A stretch of 64,000 bases of DNA from Minwuiaceae bacterium (GTDB taxonomy: Bacteria > Pseudomonadota > Alphaproteobacteria > Minwuiales > Minwuiaceae): assembly GCA_028278525.1 (NCBI GenBank), contig JANQEE010000069.1:124001-188000 (forward strand), written 5' to 3'. Position numbers and translations under genes: made by a program. The notes under the pieces were generated by a model. The model was not told the origin of the DNA. It worked only from the letters and a program-made list of their open reading frames with translations, and searched no databases. This document shows, one piece after another, positions 34,766 to 43,413 of this stretch; the stretch's first letter is position 1, and each line of letters starts with the position of its first letter.

Positions 34766-35278
34766 GTGTTTTCAGCTATGGCCACGCCATTTGCGGTCCA
34801 CTTCGCGTTACTGATCGGCTTTATGGTCTTGTTATTGACTGCAGCCGCGGTCGATACGAAGGACTACCTCATACCGAACCGGCTTAGCGTGGCCATCGTG
34901 CTGCTGTATCCGGCGCATCTGCTGACATCACCGATACCAATCGACTGGCTTCTTTCAATCGGCGTTGCGGCCGCGACCCTGGCGGTGGGCTTTGCGCTCT
35001 TCGCCGGCAGATTACTCGGCGGCGGCGACGCGAAACTCATGTCGGCGTGCGCCCTTTGGGCCGGCGGCGAATTTTTCGTCCCGTTCCTGCTGATCACAAC
35101 GCTGAGTGGCGGCGCGCTTGCGTTCGCCATGTGGCTTAAAACCCGTTTCAACGTCGCCGCGGCCGAAGGCCCGGAGATGGACACGACCAAACCCCTTGAG
35201 GCAAGGCCAATACCGTACGGCGTGGCGATCGCGATCGGTGGCGTGCATGTCGCGCTTAGCAAACTAGTAGGAGCCTGA
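34766..35278 (+). CDS. cpaA: Prepilin peptidase CpaA/TadV
   Basis: A 170-aa inner-membrane aspartyl peptidase with about five membrane segments. Asp30 in TAAAVDTKDYLIPNRLS and Asp88 in GRLLGGGDAKLMSACALW are the two catalytic aspartates of type IV prepilin peptidases (GxGD motif). It lacks the methyltransferase domain, as is usual for CpaA. It would process Flp and the TadE-type pseudopilins. The start is GTG at 34766 or ATG at 34778; neither has a strong ribosome site. CpaB follows after 4 bases. Confidence 0.93.
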   Translation: MFSAMATPFAVHFALLIGFMVLLLTAAAVDTKDYLIPNRLSVAIVLLYPAHLLTSPIPIDWLLSIGVAAATLAVGFALFAGRLLGGGDAKLMSACALWAGGEFFVPFLLITTLSGGALAFAMWLKTRFNVAAAEGPEMDTTKPLEARPIPYGVAIAIGGVHVALSKLVGA

Positions 35279-35282
35279 CCCC

Positions 35283-36161
35283 ATGAACCCGCGGACCATC
35301 ATTCTCATCGTCGCCGCGCTACTGATCACCGGCGGTACGATTCTTTTGGCCCAATCGTGGTTGGAGGGACAGCGTCGGCAGGTCGCGGCGCCGGTCGAGA
35401 AAAAACAGGAACTGACGATGGTTCTGGTCGCCGGACTGGACCTGCCATCCGGCATGTTCCTGAACCAGGAACATATCCGCTGGCAGGCCTGGCCGAATAA
35501 GGAAGTGCCCGAGACCTACTATGTCAAAGCGCAGACCGAGATGGAGGATCTGTTGGGCGCCGTGGTTCGCCGTGGCATCACAGCCGGCGAGCCGATCACC
35601 AGAGGCCGGTTGGTGAAGCCCGGGGAGCGCGGTTTCGTCGCTGCCGTCCTGCGGCCCGGCCATCGTGCCATTTCCGTGCCCATCAACGTTAAAACCGGTG
35701 TCGCCGGATTGGTGTTTCCGGGCGATCGTGTCGACCTGATCCTGAACCGGGCCATCACGGAGTCCGGCGAGGAGGAAACCGTCCAGCGCCGGGTCAGCGA
35801 GACCGTGCTGACCAATGTTCGTGTGCTGGCGATCGATCAGCGACTAGGCGACCAAGGCGGCCGGCCCAAGCAGGGCAAGACGGCCACCCTGGAGGTGACG
35901 CCGAAGCTGGTCGAGTTCGTTTCTGTGGTGCAGCAACTGGGCGATATGTCGCTGAGCCTGCGCAGTCTGGCCAAGAACGAGGCCGAGCTAGGCATCCTGG
36001 CACGGTCCGGCGAGATCCTGGACGACCCCGATCCACGACGCGGCACGACCTACACATTCGACAGCCAGGTAAGCCGCGTCGCCACGCAACGCACCCAATC
36101 GAACCGCAACCGCGTGCTGGTTACCCGCGGCGGCGAAACGAAGTCGGTTAGCTTTAAATGA
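35283..36161 (+). CDS. cpaB: Flp pilus assembly protein CpaB/RcpC
   Basis: A 292-aa protein with one N-terminal membrane segment (IILIVAALLITGGTILLA) and a periplasmic SAF-type domain: VLVAGLDLPSGMFLNQEHI and ITAGEPITRGRLVKPGERG, then GHRAISVPINVKTGVAGLVF. CpaB/RcpC members are thought to act in the periplasm with the secretin. It overlaps cpaC by 4 bases. Length is normal. Confidence 0.93.
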   Translation: MNPRTIILIVAALLITGGTILLAQSWLEGQRRQVAAPVEKKQELTMVLVAGLDLPSGMFLNQEHIRWQAWPNKEVPETYYVKAQTEMEDLLGAVVRRGITAGEPITRGRLVKPGERGFVAAVLRPGHRAISVPINVKTGVAGLVFPGDRVDLILNRAITESGEEETVQRRVSETVLTNVRVLAIDQRLGDQGGRPKQGKTATLEVTPKLVEFVSVVQQLGDMSLSLRSLAKNEAELGILARSGEILDDPDPRRGTTYTFDSQVSRVATQRTQSNRNRVLVTRGGETKSVSFK

Positions 36162-37579
36162 ACAGGCGAACGATCATGTGGCGAAGTTTGTTAGCGCTGG
36201 CCGCCGCCGCGGTCATCTCAACCTCCGGCATTCGGACGGCGAATGCCGCCGCGGAGGTCGTCGTCTCCTCTTCCGGCAGCCAGCTGGTCAACGTGGAGCT
36301 CAGCGAGGGCCAGCTCATTCGGCTGAGCCGGCCGGCGAGCGCGATGTTTGTCGCCAATGCCGAAATCGCGGACATCAACGTTAAGTCGCCGCGGCTGGTT
36401 TACGTATTCGGTAAGAAGCCTGGCCACACCACGCTTTACGCCTTGGATTCCAAGGACAACGTCGTTGCCAACATTAAGATCAAGGTCTCGCACAGCATCT
36501 CGGAGCTGAACTCCGCGATCAGTCAAATCATTCCGGGCGCCCGGGTCAATGCAATGTCGGTCAACGGCGGCATCATGCTCAACGGCTCGGTCAGCAGCGC
36601 CGACGACGCGGAAAACCTGCTTAAGGTCGCCAGCCGTTTTCTGGGCGAAAACGAAGGCGTGATCAACCGCGTCGCCGTAACCGAGTCCAATCAGGTCAAC
36701 CTGCGTGTCCGCATCGCCGAGGTCTCACGCGATGTGGTCAGGGAATTCGGCCTCAGCTGGGAAGGTTTCGCGGAGATCGGCGACTTTCTGTTCGGTATCG
36801 CGACCGGGACCGACTTCGTCCCTGACGGGGTCACCAACGGGACCGCCTTTATCCGGCCGGAAGGCAATGCCTTCTTCGGCTCGTTCAACAACAGTTCGGT
36901 CAACGTCAATACGCTGATCGATTCCATGGCCGAGGACGGTTTGGTCAACCTGCTGGCGGAGCCGAACCTGACGGCGATTTCCGGCGAAACCGCGTCGTTC
37001 CTGGCGGGCGGCGAGTTTCCGATCCCGATGTCCCGTGAAGAAGACAGTATCGGTATCGAGTTCAAGGAATTCGGCGTCAGCCTGGCCTTCACGCCGACGG
37101 TGCTGGACGGCAACCGCATCAGCATGCGCGTCAAACCGGAAGTCAGCCAGCTGTCGAACAACGGTGCCATCGTCCTGAACGGTTTTCAGATCCCGGCCCT
37201 TACCACGCGTCGGACCGAGACCACGGTGGAGCTGGCGTCGGGCCAAAGCTTTGCGATCGCCGGCATGCTGCAGGATCGCGACGCACATGACATCAGCGAG
37301 GTGCCCGGCCTGTCCGAAGTGCCGATTCTGGGCCGCCTTTTCACCAGCGAGCGCTTCCAGCGCGAAGAAACGGAACTGGTCATCATCGTTACCCCCTACC
37401 TGGTGCGGCCGCAATCGCGGCGGCACCTGGTCCAGACACCGTCCGACGCACTCATCGAAGCGCCGCCGAAGACGACAATACAGGAAGCGAACAAGAACCT
37501 GCGCCAAGCGGTACCGCTTGCCGCCGCGAATAGCCTGCAGCCGGGCCTGGTCGGTCCCGCCGGGTTCTTGATCGAATGA
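36158..37579 (+). CDS. cpaC: Secretin CpaC/RcpA
   Basis: A 473-aa outer-membrane secretin. Signal peptide MNRRTIMWRSLLALAAAAVI to ANAAAEV, then the pilus-secretin N domain (LVNVELSEGQLIRLSRPASA), BON-like region (MSVNGGIMLNGSVSSADDAE) and the secretin domain: VNLLAEPNLTAISGETASFL, AGGEFPIPMS, ALTTRRTETTVELASGQSFA, EVPGLSEVPILGRLF and TELVIIVTPYLVRP. All landmarks of the family are present. It forms the outer-membrane pore of the Tad machine with CpaD. Confidence 0.96.
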   Translation: MNRRTIMWRSLLALAAAAVISTSGIRTANAAAEVVVSSSGSQLVNVELSEGQLIRLSRPASAMFVANAEIADINVKSPRLVYVFGKKPGHTTLYALDSKDNVVANIKIKVSHSISELNSAISQIIPGARVNAMSVNGGIMLNGSVSSADDAENLLKVASRFLGENEGVINRVAVTESNQVNLRVRIAEVSRDVVREFGLSWEGFAEIGDFLFGIATGTDFVPDGVTNGTAFIRPEGNAFFGSFNNSSVNVNTLIDSMAEDGLVNLLAEPNLTAISGETASFLAGGEFPIPMSREEDSIGIEFKEFGVSLAFTPTVLDGNRISMRVKPEVSQLSNNGAIVLNGFQIPALTTRRTETTVELASGQSFAIAGMLQDRDAHDISEVPGLSEVPILGRLFTSERFQREETELVIIVTPYLVRPQSRRHLVQTPSDALIEAPPKTTIQEANKNLRQAVPLAAANSLQPGLVGPAGFLIE

Positions 37580-37590
37580 GGAGTTCAGAG

Positions 37591-38283
37591 ATGCCGCGCA
37601 GGACAAATCACACCATCTTGACGGCCGGCGCCGTGGCGCTTGCCGCGATGGTCGTGTCCGGGTGTACGAAAGACTACAATCCCGTTACCCATATCGACAA
37701 CACGATCCATTACGGCGCCTGGCAACAAATGCCGTATCGGCAAAAGGCCACTGCCGAAACCCTGGCGCTTGAGCATCAGGTTTCGTTCGAAGCCGGTTCT
37801 GCGGGCTTGAGTCCGGTGGAGCAACTGCAACTTCAAGCCTTTCTGGAGCAACTGCGGGAAGGTGTCACCGAAAGGATAGAGGTGACCGCTCTGCTTGGCG
37901 CCGAGAACGACGGGGTCGCCGCTAGTCGGCTGCGCACGCTGGCGGCCGAATTGGCCAGGTACGGCCTGGAGGCTAATGTTGCAACGTCCACCAGCCCCGC
38001 GCAAAGCGACGCGGAGGCCGAGCAGGTTCGGATAACCATCCTGCACACGGTGGTAATGATTCCCGACTGCAGCGTCGAGCAACCGACGCGCAATAAGCGG
38101 CCGGATATCCAGATCGGCTGTACGACCGAGGCGAACCTGGCGACCATGGTCGCCGACCCGCACGATCTGGCTCAAGGCCGCGAATTCGGCCCGGGTGACG
38201 CAACGGTGCTCGGCGCCGGCGTCAGCCGTTACAAGAACGACAAGATCAAGACCCTGAAAGCCGAATCCACAGGGGCCAACTAG
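37591..38283 (+). CDS. cpaD: Pilus assembly lipoprotein CpaD
   Basis: A 230-aa lipoprotein. The lipobox is VVSGC with the acylated Cys about 27 residues in. Then come DNTIHYGAWQQMPYR and an OmpA-like fold region (VEQLQLQAFLEQLREGVTER, RLRTLAAELARYGLEA), and ending C-terminal part with PDCSVEQPTRNKRPDIQIGC, TEANLATMVADPHDLAQGRE. Those are the CpaD landmarks. ATG at 37591 has GAGGAG 8 bases upstream; a start overlapping cpaC is less likely. CpaE follows 2 bases later. Confidence 0.92.
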   Translation: MPRRTNHTILTAGAVALAAMVVSGCTKDYNPVTHIDNTIHYGAWQQMPYRQKATAETLALEHQVSFEAGSAGLSPVEQLQLQAFLEQLREGVTERIEVTALLGAENDGVAASRLRTLAAELARYGLEANVATSTSPAQSDAEAEQVRITILHTVVMIPDCSVEQPTRNKRPDIQIGCTTEANLATMVADPHDLAQGREFGPGDATVLGAGVSRYKNDKIKTLKAESTGAN

Positions 38284-38285
38284 TC

Positions 38286-39527
38286 ATGAACGCGGTAACA
38301 CAAGAAACGCTAACGGATGCGAACCTCAACACGTCCTCGGACTGCGTTGCGTTCGTCACCGACAACCAGACCTTCGGCGTCGTTCAGATGGTTTCCGAGC
38401 AGTATTTCGAAGCGCCGGCCATTCGCGACGGTTCGACCAAGGAAGTCATGGAACACATCGCGCATGCGTCGTCGCCCCGGGCGGTTATCGTCGACCTGTC
38501 GGACGTCAGCGAACCGCTGACCGATGTCCTGACACTGTCCAGCGCGCTTGGCGACAGCACATGCCTGATCGCGATCGGCACCGTCAACGACATCAATCTG
38601 TACCGCGACATGATGGAAGCCGGCGTGTCCGACTATCTGGTGAAGCCGGTCACCGAGAAATCCCTGGCCATGGCGTTCGAGCATATGCACACGCCGGAGC
38701 CGGAGCAGAACCAGGCCAAGCCTGAACGGACGCAGCGCGTCGTCGTGGTCGGCGCCCGCGGCGGCGTCGGCTCGTCGGCGGTGGCGGTCACCCTCGCCTG
38801 GTTGTTGGCGGAGGAGCAACAACGCCGAACGGCGCTGGTCGATCTGGACCTCGAATTCGGCACCGTCGCCCTGTCGCTGGACCTGGAGCCGACGCACGGC
38901 CTGCGCGAGGCCCTGGAAAATCCGTCGCGCCTGGACAGCCTGTTCATTTCCAGCGCGATCGCCAAGGTCAACGACAGACTGTCGGTCCTGGCGACGGAAG
39001 AGACGATGACCGGTGACGTCGAGTTCAATCCGTCGGCAATCGAGATCCTGTTCGACACATTGGCGCGCAACAACGACTCGATCATCATCGACCTGCCGCG
39101 CGCGGCGGTCGGGTTCCGTCACCGCGTCCTGAAAGCGGCAACGCACGTCGTCCTGGTCACGGATCTTACGCTGGCCTCCCTCAGGGACGCGATCCGTATC
39201 CTTTCGATGATCGACGAGAGTGCGCCGAACACGCCGGTGACCGTCGTCGCCAATCGGGCCGGCCGCAAGGACGACGCGATGTCGAAAGGCGATTTTCAGA
39301 AAACCCTGGGCCGGAAGGTCGACCACGTTGTCGCCGAAGACCGCAGGGCTCTGAAACAAGCCGCGGACAGCGGCAAGCCGCTGCCGGTTTCGGCCAAGTC
39401 GAGCAAGGTCGTCGGAACGGTTCGCGAAATCGCGAAGAAGCTGTCTCCCGGCAAAGGCGCACCGAATAAGGCGAATGGGAAAACGTCTGGCCTGACCGGC
39501 TGGATGAAACGAGGCAAGAAAGAATGA
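38286..39527 (+). CDS. cpaE: Pilus localisation ATPase-like protein CpaE/TadZ
   Basis: A 413-aa protein of the MinD/ParA superfamily. Residues about 18-135 form an atypical receiver-like domain (AVIVDLSDVSEPLTDVL, GVSDYLVKPVTEKSL). The ATPase part has the TadZ-type loop VVGARGGVGSSAVAVTLAW, in which the normal ParA lysines are Arg and Ser; this is common in TadZ and implies weak or no hydrolysis. TALVDLDLEFGTVALSLDL and SIIIDLPRAAVGFRHRVL follow. It places the Tad machine at the pole. It overlaps cpaF by 4 bases. Basic tail GWMKRGKKE. Confidence 0.93.
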   Translation: MNAVTQETLTDANLNTSSDCVAFVTDNQTFGVVQMVSEQYFEAPAIRDGSTKEVMEHIAHASSPRAVIVDLSDVSEPLTDVLTLSSALGDSTCLIAIGTVNDINLYRDMMEAGVSDYLVKPVTEKSLAMAFEHMHTPEPEQNQAKPERTQRVVVVGARGGVGSSAVAVTLAWLLAEEQQRRTALVDLDLEFGTVALSLDLEPTHGLREALENPSRLDSLFISSAIAKVNDRLSVLATEETMTGDVEFNPSAIEILFDTLARNNDSIIIDLPRAAVGFRHRVLKAATHVVLVTDLTLASLRDAIRILSMIDESAPNTPVTVVANRAGRKDDAMSKGDFQKTLGRKVDHVVAEDRRALKQAADSGKPLPVSAKSSKVVGTVREIAKKLSPGKGAPNKANGKTSGLTGWMKRGKKE

Positions 39528-41269
39528 GCGATACTGCGGATAAGCCGCAGGTCATCCCGTTCTCTCGCCAAGGCGAAACCCCGAAGGAATGGGATGACCG
39601 TCCGGCATACCTGGCTCCGTTTAGAGAGCGACTGCAACCGGTCGTTCTGAACGCGCTTGCCAGCGAGGATCTCTCGTCCTGGAATCGTCGCGACCTCTCG
39701 GTGAAGATCGGCGAGATCGTCGCGGAGCAGCTGGAAGGGCGGCAACACGGCCTCAACCTGGTGGACCAGCGAAATCTGGTCACCGACATGATGAGCTGGC
39801 TTACGCTGTGCGTGCCCGAACTGTCCGGACAACCGGCCGACGGTGCGCCCAAAGGAGGCGGCAGTCCGCAGCAAGCAAGGTCCGGCGAGGCCCCGGAAAG
39901 CAAAAAGCCCGAAACGACCGACCAGAAGGCCGAGGCGCCTGCAAAGCAGGAAGCCGCCGGCCCGGAAGTTCAGTACGTTCAAAAAGCCTCGAAGCCGACC
40001 CAAACACCGACACGCGCAAAGGCGGAGGAAGCCAAGCAGCGTGTCGAGCCGATCGTTTTCGAGCGAATGGACGTCTCGGCCGCATCACGCCTCAGCCGCG
40101 AGGAGATGCTGGATCAGGTTACCGAAATCGTTCAGGAGATTCTGGACGAACAGCAGATCCGGCTGAACATGCAAGAGCAGCGGGAACTGGTCGACCTGCT
40201 GCTCGACGACATGCTGGGTCTCGGACCGCTGGAACCCTTGCTCGCGGACGAGGCCGTCACCGATATCATGGTCAACGGGCCGTACCAGATCTACGTCGAA
40301 CGGGGCGGCAAGCTGGAACTGACTGACGTCCGGTTCCGCGACAACGCGCACGTCATGAACATCGCGCAGCGGATCGTCAGCGCCGTGGGCCGCCGCATCG
40401 ACGAAAAAATGCCTCTGGTCGACGCCCGTCTTGCCGACGGCAGCCGCGTCAACATCATCATTCCGCCGTTGGCAATCGACGGTGGCTCGATCTCGATACG
40501 TAAGTTCGCCAAGCAATCGATCACGCTGGACGTGATGGCACGGCAGAAGAACATCTCGGAAGCGATGGCCACCGTGCTGAAAATCGCGTCGCGATCCCAG
40601 CTCAATATCCTGATCTCCGGCGGTACCGGCTCGGGTAAGACCACCCTGCTGAACGCTTTGTCGCAGTTGATCGACATCGGCGAACGCATCGTCACCATCG
40701 AGGACGCAGCGGAACTGCAACTGCAGCAGCCGCACGTGGTCCGGCTGGAAACGCGCCCCGCCAACCTGGAAGGCGACGGCGAGATCAACATGCGCGACCT
40801 GGTCAAGAACGCGCTGCGTATGCGCCCTGACCGGATCATCCTGGGTGAGGTTCGCGGCTCCGAAGCGGTCGACATGCTACAGGCCATGAATACCGGCCAC
40901 GAAGGCTCGCTGGGCACGATCCACGCCAACCGGCCGCGCGAAGCGCTGACCAGGCTCGAGAACATGATTGGCATGGCCGGCATTAACCTCCCGGCGAAGG
41001 CGGTCAGAACGCAGATCGCCTCGGCGCTGGACCTGATCGTTCAGGTCTCGCGTATGCGCGACGGTGTCCGCCGCGTAACCAACGTTACCGAAGTCGTCGG
41101 CATGGAAGGTGACATCATCACCACGCAGGACTTGTTCAGCTTCGAGTTCGAAGGCGAAGACCACGACGGCAACCTGTTCGGCACGTTCAAGTCGAGCGGC
41201 CTGCGGCCGGCATTCACGGCCAAGGCGTCGTATTTCGGACTCGAGCGATCGTTGCTGGAGGCGATCTGA
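39524..41269 (+). CDS. cpaF: Tad secretion ATPase CpaF/TadA with duplicated N-terminal domain
   Basis: A 581-aa hexameric ATPase, longer than the usual 450-500. The C-terminal engine is canonical: VTDIMVNGPYQIYVERGG, Walker A ISGGTGSGKTTLLNAL with Lys372, Asp box RIVTIEDAAELQLQQPHVV, Walker B RMRPDRIILGEVRGSEAVDM, His box GHEGSLGTIHANRPREALTR. Residues 188-237 are the normal N-terminal helical domain (SREEMLDQVTEIVQEIL, MLGLGPLEPLL). Residues 51-100 repeat it without gaps: Arg, EIV, E, L, LN, QR, LV and Pro coincide at a constant offset of 137. Residues 101-187 are a Lys/Pro/Ala linker. It powers pilus assembly. Confidence 0.95.
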   Translation: MSDTADKPQVIPFSRQGETPKEWDDRPAYLAPFRERLQPVVLNALASEDLSSWNRRDLSVKIGEIVAEQLEGRQHGLNLVDQRNLVTDMMSWLTLCVPELSGQPADGAPKGGGSPQQARSGEAPESKKPETTDQKAEAPAKQEAAGPEVQYVQKASKPTQTPTRAKAEEAKQRVEPIVFERMDVSAASRLSREEMLDQVTEIVQEILDEQQIRLNMQEQRELVDLLLDDMLGLGPLEPLLADEAVTDIMVNGPYQIYVERGGKLELTDVRFRDNAHVMNIAQRIVSAVGRRIDEKMPLVDARLADGSRVNIIIPPLAIDGGSISIRKFAKQSITLDVMARQKNISEAMATVLKIASRSQLNILISGGTGSGKTTLLNALSQLIDIGERIVTIEDAAELQLQQPHVVRLETRPANLEGDGEINMRDLVKNALRMRPDRIILGEVRGSEAVDMLQAMNTGHEGSLGTIHANRPREALTRLENMIGMAGINLPAKAVRTQIASALDLIVQVSRMRDGVRRVTNVTEVVGMEGDIITTQDLFSFEFEGEDHDGNLFGTFKSSGLRPAFTAKASYFGLERSLLEAI

Positions 41270-42285
41270 TGGAAAGCCTGCAGAACCTCATGGCCGGCGA
41301 AGACGGCACCAACCTGCTGATTATCGGCATTGCCGGAATGATCGGAATGCTGTTCGTGGTCATCGGCATGCTCGCCCTGGACAGCAGCGACAGGCGCAAG
41401 ACGAGCCGTCGGGTCCAGCGCGTCAAGAATGCCGGCAAGCGCAATCCCACTGCAGCCGATGCCGTCAATATCAGGCGTTCAACGGCATTCAGCACCAACA
41501 AAGTGCTGGACGAGATGATCCGGCGGTTGCTGCCGCAGCCTGAGAATCTGCGCACCAAACTGACGCGAACAGGCCTGCGCATCACGCTCGGCAAGTATCT
41601 CGCCGCGAACCTGGTGATTGCGGTTTTGGCGTTCCTCGGGTTCAGGACCATGCCATTCATCCCGACAGCCGGCGTTGTGCTGTTGGCGATCTTTCTGGGC
41701 GCCGGCCTGCCGTACTTGGCGATCACGTTCCTCGCCAACCGGCGGCGCAACAAGTTCATCGCCAACTTCCCCGAGGCAATCGACCTGATGGTCCGCGGTC
41801 TGAAATCGGGCCTCCCGATTACCGAAACCATCAAGGTCCTGGGACACGAGATGGACGATCCGATCAGCACCGAGTTCCAGACGGTAACCGACGCGATCAA
41901 GTTCGGCAAAAAAATGGACGACGCACTCTGGGACATGTCCAACCGCCTGGACGTCGCCGAGTTCAACTTCTTTACCGTCACCCTGGCTATTCAAAGCGAG
42001 ACCGGCGGTAACCTGGCGGAAACGCTGGAAAACCTGTCCGACGTGTTAAGGCGGCGGCGCCAAATGAAACTCAAGATCAAGGCCCTGGCCGCCGAGCCGA
42101 AGTCCAGTGCGTACATCATCGGCTCTCTGCCGTTCATTATGTTCGCGCTGATTTACATGATGAATAACGGCTACGTCATGAAGCTGTTTACCGACCCGCG
42201 CGGTTGGATGGCCCTGGCGGTCGGCGGCGGCATGTTCCTGACCGGCATCGCGGTTATGGTTCGTATGGTGAGGTTCGAGATATGA
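41269..42285 (+). CDS. tadB: Tad platform protein TadB
   Basis: A 338-aa inner-membrane protein with a T2SSF domain. An N-terminal membrane helix (LIIGIAGMIGMLFVVIGMLA) is followed by a basic linker, two membrane helices near 115-150, the T2SSF core NFPEAIDLMVRGLKSGLPIT and TLAIQSETGGNLAETLENLS, and C-terminal membrane helices. ATG overlaps the cpaF stop by one base (TGATG) and the end overlaps tadC by 4. It forms the assembly platform with TadC on top of CpaF. Confidence 0.93.
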   Translation: MESLQNLMAGEDGTNLLIIGIAGMIGMLFVVIGMLALDSSDRRKTSRRVQRVKNAGKRNPTAADAVNIRRSTAFSTNKVLDEMIRRLLPQPENLRTKLTRTGLRITLGKYLAANLVIAVLAFLGFRTMPFIPTAGVVLLAIFLGAGLPYLAITFLANRRRNKFIANFPEAIDLMVRGLKSGLPITETIKVLGHEMDDPISTEFQTVTDAIKFGKKMDDALWDMSNRLDVAEFNFFTVTLAIQSETGGNLAETLENLSDVLRRRRQMKLKIKALAAEPKSSAYIIGSLPFIMFALIYMMNNGYVMKLFTDPRGWMALAVGGGMFLTGIAVMVRMVRFEI

Positions 42286-43259
42286 CGATCGAAGACCTCA
42301 TACCGTTCGGGCTGAACCCCGAGGACATCATCGTCATCATGGCGGGCTGCTCCGCGTTCCTGACGCTTGCCGCGATCTGGGCGGGGCTGCTGAACCAAAC
42401 GCCGGCGACGCGCAGGATAAAAGAGATTGCCGAACGGCGGGACGCCTTGCGTGCAGGTATTCTGGGCCCGCGGCAGCGGCGCGAACGGCTGCAGCCGACG
42501 CCGACGATGCGTCAGGTCGTTACCAAGCTGAACCTGCTGCGCCACGAACAGGCAGAAAAATACGCCCAAAAGCTGGCTCAAGCTGGTTGGCGGTCGAAGG
42601 ACGCCCTGGTCCGCTTCCTGTTCTTGAAACTGGTCGTGCCGCCGGTCTTCGGCATCTTCGTCCTGGTCATGGTCTACGGGTTCGATGCCTACGACCTGGA
42701 GCCCATGGCCAAACCCATGGCGGCGATGATCGCCGTGATGATCGGGTTCTACGGGCCTGACATCCTCGTCAAGAACATGGTCTCCAAGCGCGCCGAGAAG
42801 ATCCGCAAGTCGTTGCCGGACGCCATGGACCTGATGGTTATATGTGCGGAGGCAGGCCTTAGCCTGGACGCCACCTTGAAGCGCGTGTCCGACGAGATGG
42901 CCGTCGCGGCGCCGGAGATTTCGGACGAACTGGCCTTGACGGCGCTGGAGCTCGGTTTCCTTCCCGAGCGGCGCAAAGCCCTGGAAAACCTTGCCGCCCG
43001 CATCGATCTGCCGGGCGTTCGCGGACTGGTCACCACGCTGCTTCAGGCCGAGAAGTACGGCACGCCGCTGGCCAATTCATTGCGCGTGCTGTCATCGGAG
43101 TTCCGCGAGGAGCGGATGATGAAGGCAGAAGAAAAAGCGGCCCGCCTGCCGGCTCTGCTCACGGTTCCGATGATCATATTCATCCTGCCGCCTCTGTTCG
43201 TCGTCTTGATCGGCCCCGCGGTTATCAGGGCAATCGACGGCTTCAGCGGCGTTATGTAA
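42282..43259 (+). CDS. tadC: Tad platform protein TadC
   Basis: A 325-aa T2SSF-family membrane protein. A membrane helix near the start (IIVIMAGCSAFLTLAAIWAG), a cytoplasmic stretch with RQRRERLQPTPTMRQVVTKL, then two membrane helices and the core KSLPDAMDLMVICAEAGLSL and EKYGTPLANSLRVLSSEFR, finishing with a membrane segment (LTVPMIIFILPPLFVVLIGP). ATG overlaps the tadB stop by 4 bases. It is followed by a 154-base gap with a strong hairpin. Confidence 0.93.
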   Translation: MTIEDLIPFGLNPEDIIVIMAGCSAFLTLAAIWAGLLNQTPATRRIKEIAERRDALRAGILGPRQRRERLQPTPTMRQVVTKLNLLRHEQAEKYAQKLAQAGWRSKDALVRFLFLKLVVPPVFGIFVLVMVYGFDAYDLEPMAKPMAAMIAVMIGFYGPDILVKNMVSKRAEKIRKSLPDAMDLMVICAEAGLSLDATLKRVSDEMAVAAPEISDELALTALELGFLPERRKALENLAARIDLPGVRGLVTTLLQAEKYGTPLANSLRVLSSEFREERMMKAEEKAARLPALLTVPMIIFILPPLFVVLIGPAVIRAIDGFSGVM

Positions 43260-43327
43260 AGGGCCGGCATCATGCAGGGATTGAACAGGCACTTTGTAGC
43301 GGTTGTCGCACATGCATACGCGTACCA

Positions 43328-43375
43328 CCGCGCCGCCGCCGACTTGTTGCGGGAGGCAGGTCGGCGGCGGCGCGG
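43328..43375 (+). terminator. Strong hairpin between tadC and tadE (attenuator candidate)
   Basis: CCGCGCCGCCGCCGAC at 43328-43343 pairs perfectly over 16 bases with 43360-43375; the loop is 16 bases. It is followed by CGGGTTTACTTTCC, which has only a weak T run. It probably reduces read-through from cpa-tadC into the pseudopilin genes or stabilises the upstream mRNA. Confidence 0.6.
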
Positions 43376-43413
43376 CGGGTTTACTTTCCACTTCGAGAAC
43401 GGAGGGTAAAAAA

